Assembly: GCA_015655415.1 (NCBI GenBank)
Contig: JAATFB010000022.1
Location: 1-64,000, forward strand
DNA: 64,000 nucleotides
Direction: 5' to 3'
Source of the DNA: Actinomycetales bacterium
GTDB lineage: Bacteria; Actinomycetota; Actinomycetes; Actinomycetales; Microbacteriaceae
Below are positions 30,378 to 39,054 of this stretch, one piece after another. A model generated the notes under the pieces. The model was given only the letters and a program-made list of their open reading frames with translations, was not told where the DNA came from and did not search any database. How positions within the stretch are numbered: the stretch's first letter is position 1; every line of letters starts with the position of its first letter. Both the position numbers and the translations under genes were made by a program.

Positions 30378-31975
30378 GCAACTCGAACCCCGACGCCACG
30401 GATCCGCTTGATCCGCAAGAAGCCGATGCGCTGCTTGCGGATTTCCTGGCGCGCGCGGTGGCAATCCCGACCATTCCGAATGCCGCGGCTGAGCTTGACC
30501 AACTCGAACAGGAGATACTCGCTTCGCAGCTGAACTACCCCCACATCGTGCTCGCACTGTTCACCGTGAGCTCGGTGACCGTCAACATCGGCGACGACCT
30601 CGACGACGAGGCGCTCGTCACGACAGGGCTGGAAAGAGCGACAGCCCTGCTGTCCGCGACTCCTGACCTCGTTCTGATCTCCCAGCTGCTGCAGAACATC
30701 GCGAACGCAGAGTCGATCCTCTTCAGACTCGAAGCCAAGGAGTCAGCCGGAGGTGCCACGCCGGATCTGATTGAAAGCGACGTCCGCTTCCGCAGCGATT
30801 CACATGTCGTGACCGCACGTCGACTTTGGTCGTTCGTCTCACGTCCGCCGTCGGCGACACCCGACTCCGTGCGCTCACGCGCACTCTGCAACCTCGCCAA
30901 TGAACTGGATCTCGCAGGCCGCTGGGTCGAGGCATACTCGGCCTACGCGGACGCGCTCGAGGCAGAGCCCACAAACGGAAACGCCGCCGGCAACCGGGCA
31001 ATGCTCCTTCTTCAGCGCCTCAATGCCAGTCCACAGCAGGCCGGCCACATCGCCGCGGTGTATGAGAAGTGGGCCCGAAGGGCGAAAGAGCTTCGGGCCG
31101 AGACCGTCGCGATCGCCGGCGAGCACGCCGCGCAACTCTGGGATGCGCTGCCCCTCAGCGATGAGCCGGTGCTCGGGCACCTCAGCCACGACGGCGACCT
31201 TGACGACCCGTACCAGAGTTGGATCGTCGAGCATCGGCTTGCGCTGGTCCCGACCGTGGAGGGCCTGGGCTCGGACAGTTCACGCTGGGACACCGCCGAC
31301 ATCCTCGCCGCGGCAGCTGACAACGACGAAGGGCTGGCGCCGCGGATCTTTGCCGCAATGAATGTCCTGAAGGCAGAGTTCATCGTGGCCCGCCGCCTGG
31401 CCTTCCGAGGAGAGGTGATGACCTTCACCGAAGACGGGATGCAACACCCCGAAGACACGGGAGCCTATGGAGCAACCGGCGACGGCGCTGTCTACGGCGA
31501 GGGCCCGGCCACCCTGCTTCTCGCACAACGCAGTGCTCTCGATCTGCTCGACAAGATCGCGGTGACCGCGAACGAGCATTTCAAGACCTGTATCCAGCCT
31601 CAGAAGGTCGACTTCGCGTCCTTCTGGCGCGACACGAAGACACATGTTCTCCGACCGGAGGTCAGCACGATGGCTGGTCGACGCGCTCGACTTGCCCTCG
31701 CCGAGCTTCAGCGGGATCTCGCATCCGATGCGCTCTATCCAAACGCTCGCCTTCTTCGCAATGCCGGCACACACCGACTTGTCCACGGCACCTTAGGCGA
31801 GCCGACCGGCCCGACGAAAGAAACATTCAGCACCATCGACCTCATTGACCTGCAGGAGTCGACGATCGAAGCGCTATGGGTGGCGCGCGCCGCGTTCCTC
31901 TACCTCATCGACCTCATCGACGCCGAAACGCCAGAGCTTGATGGCCTGATGGCCGAGCTGCACTCTCAAGCCTGA
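30374..31975 (+). CDS. LA2681-like HEPN domain protein with TPR-like region (putative ribonuclease)
   Basis: TPR-like ALCNLANELDLAGRWVEAYSAYADALEAEPTNGNAAGNRAMLLL; C-terminal helical region with RNAGTHRLVH matching the HEPN R-x4-6-H motif. ATG overlaps the PIN-like stop (ATGA, 30374-30377). Confidence 0.65.
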   Translation: MSNSNPDATDPLDPQEADALLADFLARAVAIPTIPNAAAELDQLEQEILASQLNYPHIVLALFTVSSVTVNIGDDLDDEALVTTGLERATALLSATPDLVLISQLLQNIANAESILFRLEAKESAGGATPDLIESDVRFRSDSHVVTARRLWSFVSRPPSATPDSVRSRALCNLANELDLAGRWVEAYSAYADALEAEPTNGNAAGNRAMLLLQRLNASPQQAGHIAAVYEKWARRAKELRAETVAIAGEHAAQLWDALPLSDEPVLGHLSHDGDLDDPYQSWIVEHRLALVPTVEGLGSDSSRWDTADILAAAADNDEGLAPRIFAAMNVLKAEFIVARRLAFRGEVMTFTEDGMQHPEDTGAYGATGDGAVYGEGPATLLLAQRSALDLLDKIAVTANEHFKTCIQPQKVDFASFWRDTKTHVLRPEVSTMAGRRARLALAELQRDLASDALYPNARLLRNAGTHRLVHGTLGEPTGPTKETFSTIDLIDLQESTIEALWVARAAFLYLIDLIDAETPELDGLMAELHSQA

Positions 31976-32086
31976 GGTCTTTGGTTGCGGACCGGTGTGG
32001 AGAGCAAGTGACCCTCCCAGCCGCGCCTCACATCAACGGCCCCGTCCCCTTGCCACGATGATGGGTGCCCAGACCATCAACGCTCG

Positions 32087-35000
32087 CTAGACCCCGAGTC
32101 CGCGACGACGGGCTTCAGCACGTTGATCCTCCTGAAGGGCACTGCTTTCATACCCGTCAGCCAAACGTCTGAGAAGCGCGGCCGTTCGATCGTCGGCAGC
32201 TAGGGCAGCAGCTTGTTCGCGGTACTTTTTCGCGAGTTCACGCTCGGCGACGCCGCCATCCATGCTTCGCCACTCCACGCCTCGGTCGTTGTAAATGCCG
32301 CGCCCTATGCCTTGCTCAAGTGCTTCAATACGGAGGTCGTTGACGAGCTGGCGGATTGCTGTTGGTGGCCACTTGCCGTCGACCGGATCGTTGCCTGCCC
32401 GGCTTAGTAGCTCTCCGACGGCCCCCCAGGCGAGCGCCTTCTTGTTGTCGTCCCAATCGGCGATGCGCGTCGATACTTCATCGGACCAATCTCTGAGTAT
32501 CGACTCGTCAATCACTCCCGAGTCCTGCTCGCCGGGAATTGTTCTCCAGGATCGAAGAACCTTCCAGCCGCGTGAGACGATCTCGCCGTCTTGGCCCATG
32601 CGCGCCTCGAGCACTTCGACGAAACGTGCTGGCGATGTCGCCATCGAGCGGTGCAGCTCAAGCTGCCGACGGTCGTTTAGCGCGGGGAGGAACGCCCACT
32701 CAAGAAGGATGAGGCGATCCTGCATGGATGCGTCGCCCTGCAGTCTTATGGTCAGCCGATCGATTGAATCTCCCTCGGCCTTTGTACCTCCCGCCTGACC
32801 CGCCAGAAGGCTCTCCAGGGCATCAGCGATGACCTCGTTCGCGACTCCCTCGCCATGAACGTCCAGGGTTGTGACTGCCAACCCGGCCTGGCCACGCTCG
32901 ACGAGAGTTCGTGCGATCGCTTCGATTGTGGGCGCGCCTGCTTGCACAGACCACGGGTTAAATCCCGCCCAGAATGCTGTTTGGACGTCCTCGGTCTCCT
33001 GTCCGAGCTTTTCGGTTGCGCTTTCGATCGCCAAGAACTGGAAAAGGTGGGCTCTCGTCTTTGCGTTTGCGTTGGGCGTGGCGTCTAGTAGACGGACGGG
33101 CAAATCAGCATCGTCCCTGACGCGCCGGGCGAGGTAGCTCATGGCAAACCTTGATCGAGATGGCCCGGCACCGAGCAACGTCACAAGGGTTGTGTCATTC
33201 AGCGGAGTTCCTCGAGAAGCGAGTGCCCAGGTCAGAGTGCTCACGTCGGGGAGCTGTTCGGCGAACTCGAGGACCGACTCGAAACCCGAGCCCGATTCGA
33301 TCTCGTCGATGGCGGCTACCCGCAGTCGCTGTACTTCGGCGGTCTGGGCGGCCCAGTCTTCACCTCGTGGGAAGTCAATCAGCCGTGGGTATCCCGTGTG
33401 GAACAGCCATTCGTTCTTGTGTCGGGGATCAGTCGGGGTTAGGTCGTCCAAGAGTGCTCGGAGCGGCAAGAGATCCTCAGCGGGTAGCGACCAGTCGGCA
33501 GCGTCGAACTCGGTGTGGTCGGCGATCAGACTTCTCAGCTCTTCGTAGGGGACTTGCGTCTCCGCGTCGGACCATCCCGCCACGAGTTCGGCCAGCCGTT
33601 CGAGGACAAGCGCCCGCCCGTCCGAGCTGAGCTGCGGAAGCCAGCCGATCGCGGCCTTGGCATGCTCCGGGCTGGTTGCCCTGGGCAGTAGCACTGACAC
33701 AAGCTCAAACCTTCGGTCTGCCAGCTCCCCAGATGTCATGCCAGTAAGCCGGGGGCCCCACTGACGATAACGGGGTCCAGGTTCGATGACTCCGAAGCCG
33801 TCGTCGTCCACAAGGCCAGCGAAGGCATCCCAACTCGCGCCGCCATCGCTGTCAAGCTGCTCGGCAATCACTGCAAGTCTTCGGTCCCAGGGAACGGACG
33901 TGTTCCAGGTCACCGGCGACAGTGCTTTTCGGAGAGAGTCAAGCGGCCGATTGGACCAGGTCCCGCCTGGATCGATCGCGTGAAGTCGAAGCAAGACCGA
34001 CACCACCCGAGGAAGCGCAGCGGTCGACCATGAAAGGACATCGGCGGCGTGCACCAACTCGAGATGGGGCGACGAAGGCCCGAAGGTCACCGCCCCGCGT
34101 TCGCGCGAGTCCGTAAAGATCTGTTCGGGTGGCATTGCGGCGACGGCGTCTAGATAGTCGAGAACGGCGTCCGGTGCCGCTTCAGCAAGCAGCGACAGCG
34201 AGAACGGTCGTCCGACAAGAGCGGAGACTTCGAGCGGTTGAGCAGGAAGACCGAGTGCGTTGCGCACCACTCGAGCTGCGCTCGCGGAGGTCTTTGTTGC
34301 GGTGCGGGCGACATCTTCGTCGGCGCCCATGAGTGCCAGGACCATGCCGATGCCATCCGCGATGTCCCGCGAGTGCTGAGGTCCTACACCTTGTATCTGC
34401 GCCCGGATGCGTTCCGTGCCGTCCAGTTCGGCCAGCGGGTTTGCGGTTCCCAACACGGTTGCGACCTCGGACTCAAACACTGCGAGGTCCTCATCCGTGA
34501 TCGAATGCGACAGCAACCGCCAGGTGTCCGTCGGACTGACCAAATATCGATGCGCCTCAAACTCTGCGGTGGGTCGACCTTCGTTCTTCAGAATCGACGC
34601 CCAGGTTTCTGATGCATCAGCAGCATCTCCCCCGAGAAGCGCGGCGACAAATCGTCGATCACCTTCAAACTCGGCATTCCAACGAGCGACAAGTGCAAGT
34701 CGTCGCTCTCGCGCGTCTAGATCACGTGCTGCCCAGGAAGGCGTGAACAACGCCGGCTGAATTGCAAGCTCTCGGCGCAGGGTGGTGATGTCTCGACGTG
34801 CCAAGTAGCCCAATTCGTAAGCCCGATGAAACTCGACTCCTTGCGTTTCCAGAGCCTTTGCGGCGCCCTCGCTGTCGGTCGCCGGAATCTCGAGGGTGGA
34901 CATGTGGGCAGGATGCGTGAACACAAATACATGCGCGAGCGAGTTGTCGGGTATTGCGGTGACCCAAGAAGCGTTCGGGATCAGCGCCACGAGTGGACGT

Positions 35001-35791
35001 CCTGAGCTGAGGGCGGCGACGAACGCCGCCTCCTGTTCGAAAATGACCAGGCGTGCTGGGAGCGCCGAGAAGCGATCGTTATCAAGCGCGCGTTGCGCCA
35101 CCGCAGCAAACGTCGCTACCGCCGCCTCCCACTGCAATCCACCGCCACCAACGCTGGTAACTCCGGGGCTTGCCGAAAGGTCCGCGATCTGATCAACGAG
35201 CTCCTCTCGACCAGCAAGCAACACGGTGGCATCAAGCGAAACGTTCGTACTCTCGAGCCAGCGTTTCCACCACGCGGACCAGTGGATTTGACCGACTATC
35301 GGGATTCCCATGACCGACCGCATCCACGCCGAGGTGCCCGGCGCGATTGCGAGCCAACTGACGAGGCTTTCCACATTCAGCCCACGAACGGACTTCCAGA
35401 TCCCATCAGTCGTGTGCTTGTCGAACTCCTTACGCTTCGTCCACTTCTGCGTTGAGACAGCACGGTAGTGCACGTCCTTGCGGAGCATTCCCAAGGGGCC
35501 GTCGGTCCGCTTGAGGTAGTCGGACTCTGCCTTTCCATGGGCGCCTGTCTGCACTGAGGTTTCCCAGACCAACACGCCCTTGGGTACATAAAGCGATTCA
35601 CCGTTGGCCTCCACGACGAGGTCGAACCCCCCGGTACTCACTCCCGTCCCCGCGGGTGCGTCGAGAAAGACGATCTCTTCACCCGTCTCGACAATCAGGC
35701 GCGCGATCAATTCGGGAAGAACACCGTCGGAGTCGACAGCTTCAGTGCTCCAGCGAAGGATGTCATCACGAGAGATGGACTCCCAGGTCAT
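32087..35791 (-). CDS. 1234-aa protein with N-terminal PD-(D/E)xK-like nuclease motif and large uncharacterised body
   Basis: GGAGG RBS; N-terminus GTGVSTGGFDLVVEANGESLYVPKGVLVWETSVQTGAHGKAESDYLKRT; no canonical GxxxxGK[ST] found in the translation. Confidence 0.6.
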   Translation of the reverse strand: MTWESISRDDILRWSTEAVDSDGVLPELIARLIVETGEEIVFLDAPAGTGVSTGGFDLVVEANGESLYVPKGVLVWETSVQTGAHGKAESDYLKRTDGPLGMLRKDVHYRAVSTQKWTKRKEFDKHTTDGIWKSVRGLNVESLVSWLAIAPGTSAWMRSVMGIPIVGQIHWSAWWKRWLESTNVSLDATVLLAGREELVDQIADLSASPGVTSVGGGGLQWEAAVATFAAVAQRALDNDRFSALPARLVIFEQEAAFVAALSSGRPLVALIPNASWVTAIPDNSLAHVFVFTHPAHMSTLEIPATDSEGAAKALETQGVEFHRAYELGYLARRDITTLRRELAIQPALFTPSWAARDLDARERRLALVARWNAEFEGDRRFVAALLGGDAADASETWASILKNEGRPTAEFEAHRYLVSPTDTWRLLSHSITDEDLAVFESEVATVLGTANPLAELDGTERIRAQIQGVGPQHSRDIADGIGMVLALMGADEDVARTATKTSASAARVVRNALGLPAQPLEVSALVGRPFSLSLLAEAAPDAVLDYLDAVAAMPPEQIFTDSRERGAVTFGPSSPHLELVHAADVLSWSTAALPRVVSVLLRLHAIDPGGTWSNRPLDSLRKALSPVTWNTSVPWDRRLAVIAEQLDSDGGASWDAFAGLVDDDGFGVIEPGPRYRQWGPRLTGMTSGELADRRFELVSVLLPRATSPEHAKAAIGWLPQLSSDGRALVLERLAELVAGWSDAETQVPYEELRSLIADHTEFDAADWSLPAEDLLPLRALLDDLTPTDPRHKNEWLFHTGYPRLIDFPRGEDWAAQTAEVQRLRVAAIDEIESGSGFESVLEFAEQLPDVSTLTWALASRGTPLNDTTLVTLLGAGPSRSRFAMSYLARRVRDDADLPVRLLDATPNANAKTRAHLFQFLAIESATEKLGQETEDVQTAFWAGFNPWSVQAGAPTIEAIARTLVERGQAGLAVTTLDVHGEGVANEVIADALESLLAGQAGGTKAEGDSIDRLTIRLQGDASMQDRLILLEWAFLPALNDRRQLELHRSMATSPARFVEVLEARMGQDGEIVSRGWKVLRSWRTIPGEQDSGVIDESILRDWSDEVSTRIADWDDNKKALAWGAVGELLSRAGNDPVDGKWPPTAIRQLVNDLRIEALEQGIGRGIYNDRGVEWRSMDGGVAERELAKKYREQAAALAADDRTAALLRRLADGYESSALQEDQRAEARRRGLGV

Positions 35792-35883
35792 GTGTCCTCC
35801 TCAGTGTGCTCGCTCAGCACACGCTATCGCTCCAGCACCGGATGGTCGCCACCCTTCAGGTGTGCGACCTGCAGAGCGACCTG

Positions 35884-35936
35884 TGTTCCGTAAATCGGGT
35901 GTTTCACACGATGTGTAACGCCCGATTTACGGAACA
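35884..35936. promoter_or_regulatory. 53-bp near-perfect palindrome, possible operator, recombination or structured site
   Basis: TGTTCCGTAAATCGGG (35884-35899) is the exact reverse complement of CCCGATTTACGGAACA (35921-35936); the 21-nt centre TGTTTCACACGATGTGTAACG is itself nearly palindromic. Confidence 0.85.
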
Positions 35937-35953
35937 GGCGCCCCGCCGAGCCG

Positions 35954-37600
35954 TCACCATGTTGAACGCACGACAAGGCGTGCCTCGGTAGGAGCCTTTC
36001 CGGGCAGCGCGTCGATGCGGCGCACGAGGTGCCGCAGATACCGGCGCCGCTCGAGGATGTCCAGCTCTGCCCACCGGTCGGGCAGGGCCAGCTGCGGGCC
36101 GATCGGAGTGGACTGGAGCTCGATGGTGTCCAGTTCGCGCTCCAGCGTCTCGATACGCGCCTGAACATCGCCGATCATGCTCAACAGCACCTGCACCATC
36201 GCGCCCTGGAACCCGGCGGTGCCCTGCTTGTCGACCAGCGCTGTGCGCTCGGCGCGGGCGTGGCGCAGCTGCTCCATCACCGCGTCGAAGTCGGGCCGAC
36301 TACCGGCCGCGGCACGGCGCTGGCGGGCGGTCTCGAGCGCTTCCGGGGTGATCTGCGAGAAGAACCAGCCGAGCACGAACGCCTCGCCCTTGACCGCGTC
36401 GATCGTGCACCCACCCGAGCAGTTCCCCGGCCCCCGCAGCCGGTTGGCCATGCACCGGTAGGCGTGGGCGGGATACGTGGTGCCGTCCGGCGCCCTGCGG
36501 GTCTTGCTGTGGCCGTAAAGCCGCGCACCGCACTGGCAGTAGAGCAGCCCCGTCAGCAGCCATTGGTGCGTCCCCCAGGGGCGGATGGTGCGATTGTTGC
36601 TCGCCTCCGACAGCAGGTGCCGCACCCGCAGCCAGGTAGTCCAGTCACACGCCGGCTCCTGCGCGATCACCGGCTCACCCTGAGCGTCGCGGGCGACATA
36701 GTCCAGCAGGTCGATCTTCACCCCGCGTCGGTGCTCAGGGACCTGGAACATCCGATACCCGACCATCCGCGGCGAGCACAGCGAACGGTAGATCGTCGCC
36801 TCGTACACGTAGGCGCCGTCCGCCGTGGTGATGCCGTAGGCGTCCTTCCAGTGCCGGGCGATCTGCCCCAGGCTGCGCCCCTGCAGCACCATGTCCACCG
36901 CGTCCTTCAGCGCCTGGTGCTCCACCGGGTGCGGGACCAGCCGGATCCCGGTGCGCCCGAACTCGTCGGTCACCCGCGGTCCCGGCTGCCACCCGAACGG
37001 ACGGGTGCCGCCGTGATGGAACCCGGCCTCGGCCAGATGCCGCTTCGCCGCCAGCTGCCGCTCGCTCATCGAGTCCGTCTCGACCTCGGCCAGCAGCGCC
37101 TTGATCCCGGTCACGATCTTCGCGCCCGCCGTAGCAGTGTTCAGCTCCTCCGCCGAGTCCTGATGCGAGACGAGGTAGACGCTCGCGCGCTGGCACTCCG
37201 CGATCCACTCGATGCACTTCGTCGCGATGCGATTGGTGCGGTCCAGCTTCCAGAACGCGATCGCCTTCACCGTGCCGGACGCGATGCCCTCGTTCAGCTG
37301 CTTCCAGCCCTTGCGGCTGCGCGCGGCCGAAGAGCTCGCGGAGTCGTTGTCGATGAACTCCCCCATCACCGTCCACCCACCCTCGGCCGCCAGCTTCCGC
37401 ACCAGGTCGAGACGCTGCCGCTCGATCGCGTCGGCCTTGTCCTTGTGATACTTCGAGAGCCGCAGGTAGAGATAGATCGGCCGAGTACCCGGAAGGGGCT
37501 CACTCGGCCCCGTCCTGGCATAGGCCGGATAGACAACCGCCCGCATCGGACGGCTCGGTCGAGCATTACGACCTGGGATCTTCTGTTCGTTGGACTGCAT
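35954..37600 (-). CDS. Large serine recombinase / site-specific integrase
   Basis: N-terminal IYLYLRLSKYHKDKADAIERQRLDLVRKL, WKLDRTNR; zinc-ribbon LLYCQCGARLYGHSKTRR...YRCMANRLRGPGNCSGG; C-terminal coiled coil. Confidence 0.93.
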   Translation of the reverse strand: MQSNEQKIPGRNARPSRPMRAVVYPAYARTGPSEPLPGTRPIYLYLRLSKYHKDKADAIERQRLDLVRKLAAEGGWTVMGEFIDNDSASSSAARSRKGWKQLNEGIASGTVKAIAFWKLDRTNRIATKCIEWIAECQRASVYLVSHQDSAEELNTATAGAKIVTGIKALLAEVETDSMSERQLAAKRHLAEAGFHHGGTRPFGWQPGPRVTDEFGRTGIRLVPHPVEHQALKDAVDMVLQGRSLGQIARHWKDAYGITTADGAYVYEATIYRSLCSPRMVGYRMFQVPEHRRGVKIDLLDYVARDAQGEPVIAQEPACDWTTWLRVRHLLSEASNNRTIRPWGTHQWLLTGLLYCQCGARLYGHSKTRRAPDGTTYPAHAYRCMANRLRGPGNCSGGCTIDAVKGEAFVLGWFFSQITPEALETARQRRAAAGSRPDFDAVMEQLRHARAERTALVDKQGTAGFQGAMVQVLLSMIGDVQARIETLERELDTIELQSTPIGPQLALPDRWAELDILERRRYLRHLVRRIDALPGKAPTEARLVVRSTW

Positions 37601-37620
37601 TTGGAACCTCCTTTAGGAAC

Positions 37621-38568
37621 CTAGGTGTGAGGCCCGGATGGTGCCTCGTCCAGGAACAGCACGCCGTGCGAGGCGCGCACGGCCGCACCGGGACGGATCT
37701 GCCCGCTGCCGCCCCCGATGACGGCGGCAGCGGTCGCGGTGTGGTGGGGCGCCTCGAAGGGAGGCCTCGTCACCAGATCGGTGACGACGTGACCGGTCAG
37801 CGACCTGATCGCCGTCGCCTCCAGTGACGCGTCGGCGTCGAGGTCGGGAAGCAGCCCGGGAAGGCGTTCGGCCAGCATCGTCTTGCCGGCACCCGGAGGA
37901 CCGAGCAGGAACATGTGATGGCCCCCGGCGGCGGCGAGGATGAGGGCGTCCACGGCCTCCTCGTTGCCGACGACATCGGCCAGGTCCAGTGGACGCCCAG
38001 GGTCGCTCTCCCGCTCCCCGGCCGCCGGCCAGGCCTCCACGGGCACGGGGTCGAGCTCGGCTCCGTGCCGGATGGCTGCCTCGCGCAGCGAGGACACCGC
38101 CACGATCTCCGATCCCGGCACGAGGCGCGCCTCCTGCGCATTCGCAGCCGGCACCATGACCCGCGCGTGACCGGCGCGCACCGCCCCTATCACCGATGGC
38201 AGCACCCCCGGGGTGGGACGGACCCGCCCGTCGAGACCGAGCTCGCCGACGTGCACCATCGACGCCACCGACTCGGCCGGCACATCCCCGGCGGCGGCCA
38301 GCGCCGCCAGGGCGATCGCCAGATCGAATCCGCCGCCGTGCTTGGGCAGCGCGGCCGGAGACAGGCTCACCGTGAGCTTGCGCGAGGTCACCGGCAGCCC
38401 GGAGTTCGAGGCGGCGGCCCGCACCCGGCCCCGGGACTCGCCGAGCGCGGCATCCGGCAGCCCGATGACCCAGAAGCCGGGAAGACCCGGGGAGATGTCG
38501 GCCTCCACGTCGACGACGCTCGGCGTGAGCCCGACCAGAGCCACCGCGCTCGTCCGTGCGACGGCCAT
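37621..38568 (-). pseudogene. comM: ComM N-terminal fragment, truncated at the Walker B region by the inserted element
   Basis: MAVARTSAVALVGLTPSVVDVEADISPGLPGFWVIGLPDAALGESRGRVRAAASNSG...MFLLGPPGAGKTMLAERLPGLLP...ASHGVLFLDEAP|SGPHT*. Confidence 0.95.
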
Positions 38569-38933
38569 CAGCACACCCCCGTGAGGTGTTCGATCACGAC
38601 GTCGCGGTCCGATACTCCGGGCGGAGCCAGCACGGCGATCGCGTCGATCCGCAACGACCGGGGAGCGGAGTCGGACTCCTGGTACCAGAGCGAAGCCAGA
38701 CGGCGCAGCCGCGCGACCTTCGCCGGGGTTATCGCCTCGAACGGATGGCCGAACGCGGTCGGCGAGCGCGTCTTCACCTCCACGGCGACGATCGCTCCCT
38801 CGCGTTCCGCGACGATGTCGATCTCGCCCTGTGCACAACGCCAGTTGCGCGCCCTGATGCGGTAGCCGCGAGCGACCAGGTACCGCGCCGCGAGCCCCTC
38901 ACCGCGCTTTCCCAGCTCGTCCTTCTTCGCCAT
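38568..38933 (-). CDS. YraN family (UPF0102) putative endonuclease
   Basis: GKRGEGLAARYLVARGYRIRARNWRCAQGEIDIVAEREGAIVAVEVKTRS; overlaps the comM start. Confidence 0.93.
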   Translation of the reverse strand: MAKKDELGKRGEGLAARYLVARGYRIRARNWRCAQGEIDIVAEREGAIVAVEVKTRSPTAFGHPFEAITPAKVARLRRLASLWYQESDSAPRSLRIDAIAVLAPPGVSDRDVVIEHLTGVC

Positions 38934-39054
38934 CGATGCCTCCCGCAGAAATCCTGCAAGGGCACCGTGGATGGCGGGGGGCAGGTCACGTCTGATGTGG
39001 GGGGATTCGCTCCCGGGACGCCTGGGGACGCAGGGATGTCCCCCGCTGAGGACT

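Larger units (their letters stand above)
24933..37647. mobile_element. ~12.7 kb integrative element inserted in comM (attL core GCCTC ~24933-24937, attR core GCCTC ~37643-37647)
   Basis: comM is split between 24329-24970 and 37621-38568. Junction similarity: attL gcgCCTCcTCaAGGAAaAGCACaCC, attR gtgCCTCgTCcAGGAAcAGCACgCC. A large serine recombinase starts ~20 bp inside the right junction. Confidence 0.9.

Noticed and set aside
35884-35936. Intrinsic terminator of the recombinase gene
   Set aside because: Strong hairpin but no T-run follows it on either strand.
24933-37647. Prophage interpretation of the island
   Set aside because: No capsid, portal, terminase, tail, lysis or phage replication genes among the ORFs; only the integrase is phage-like.
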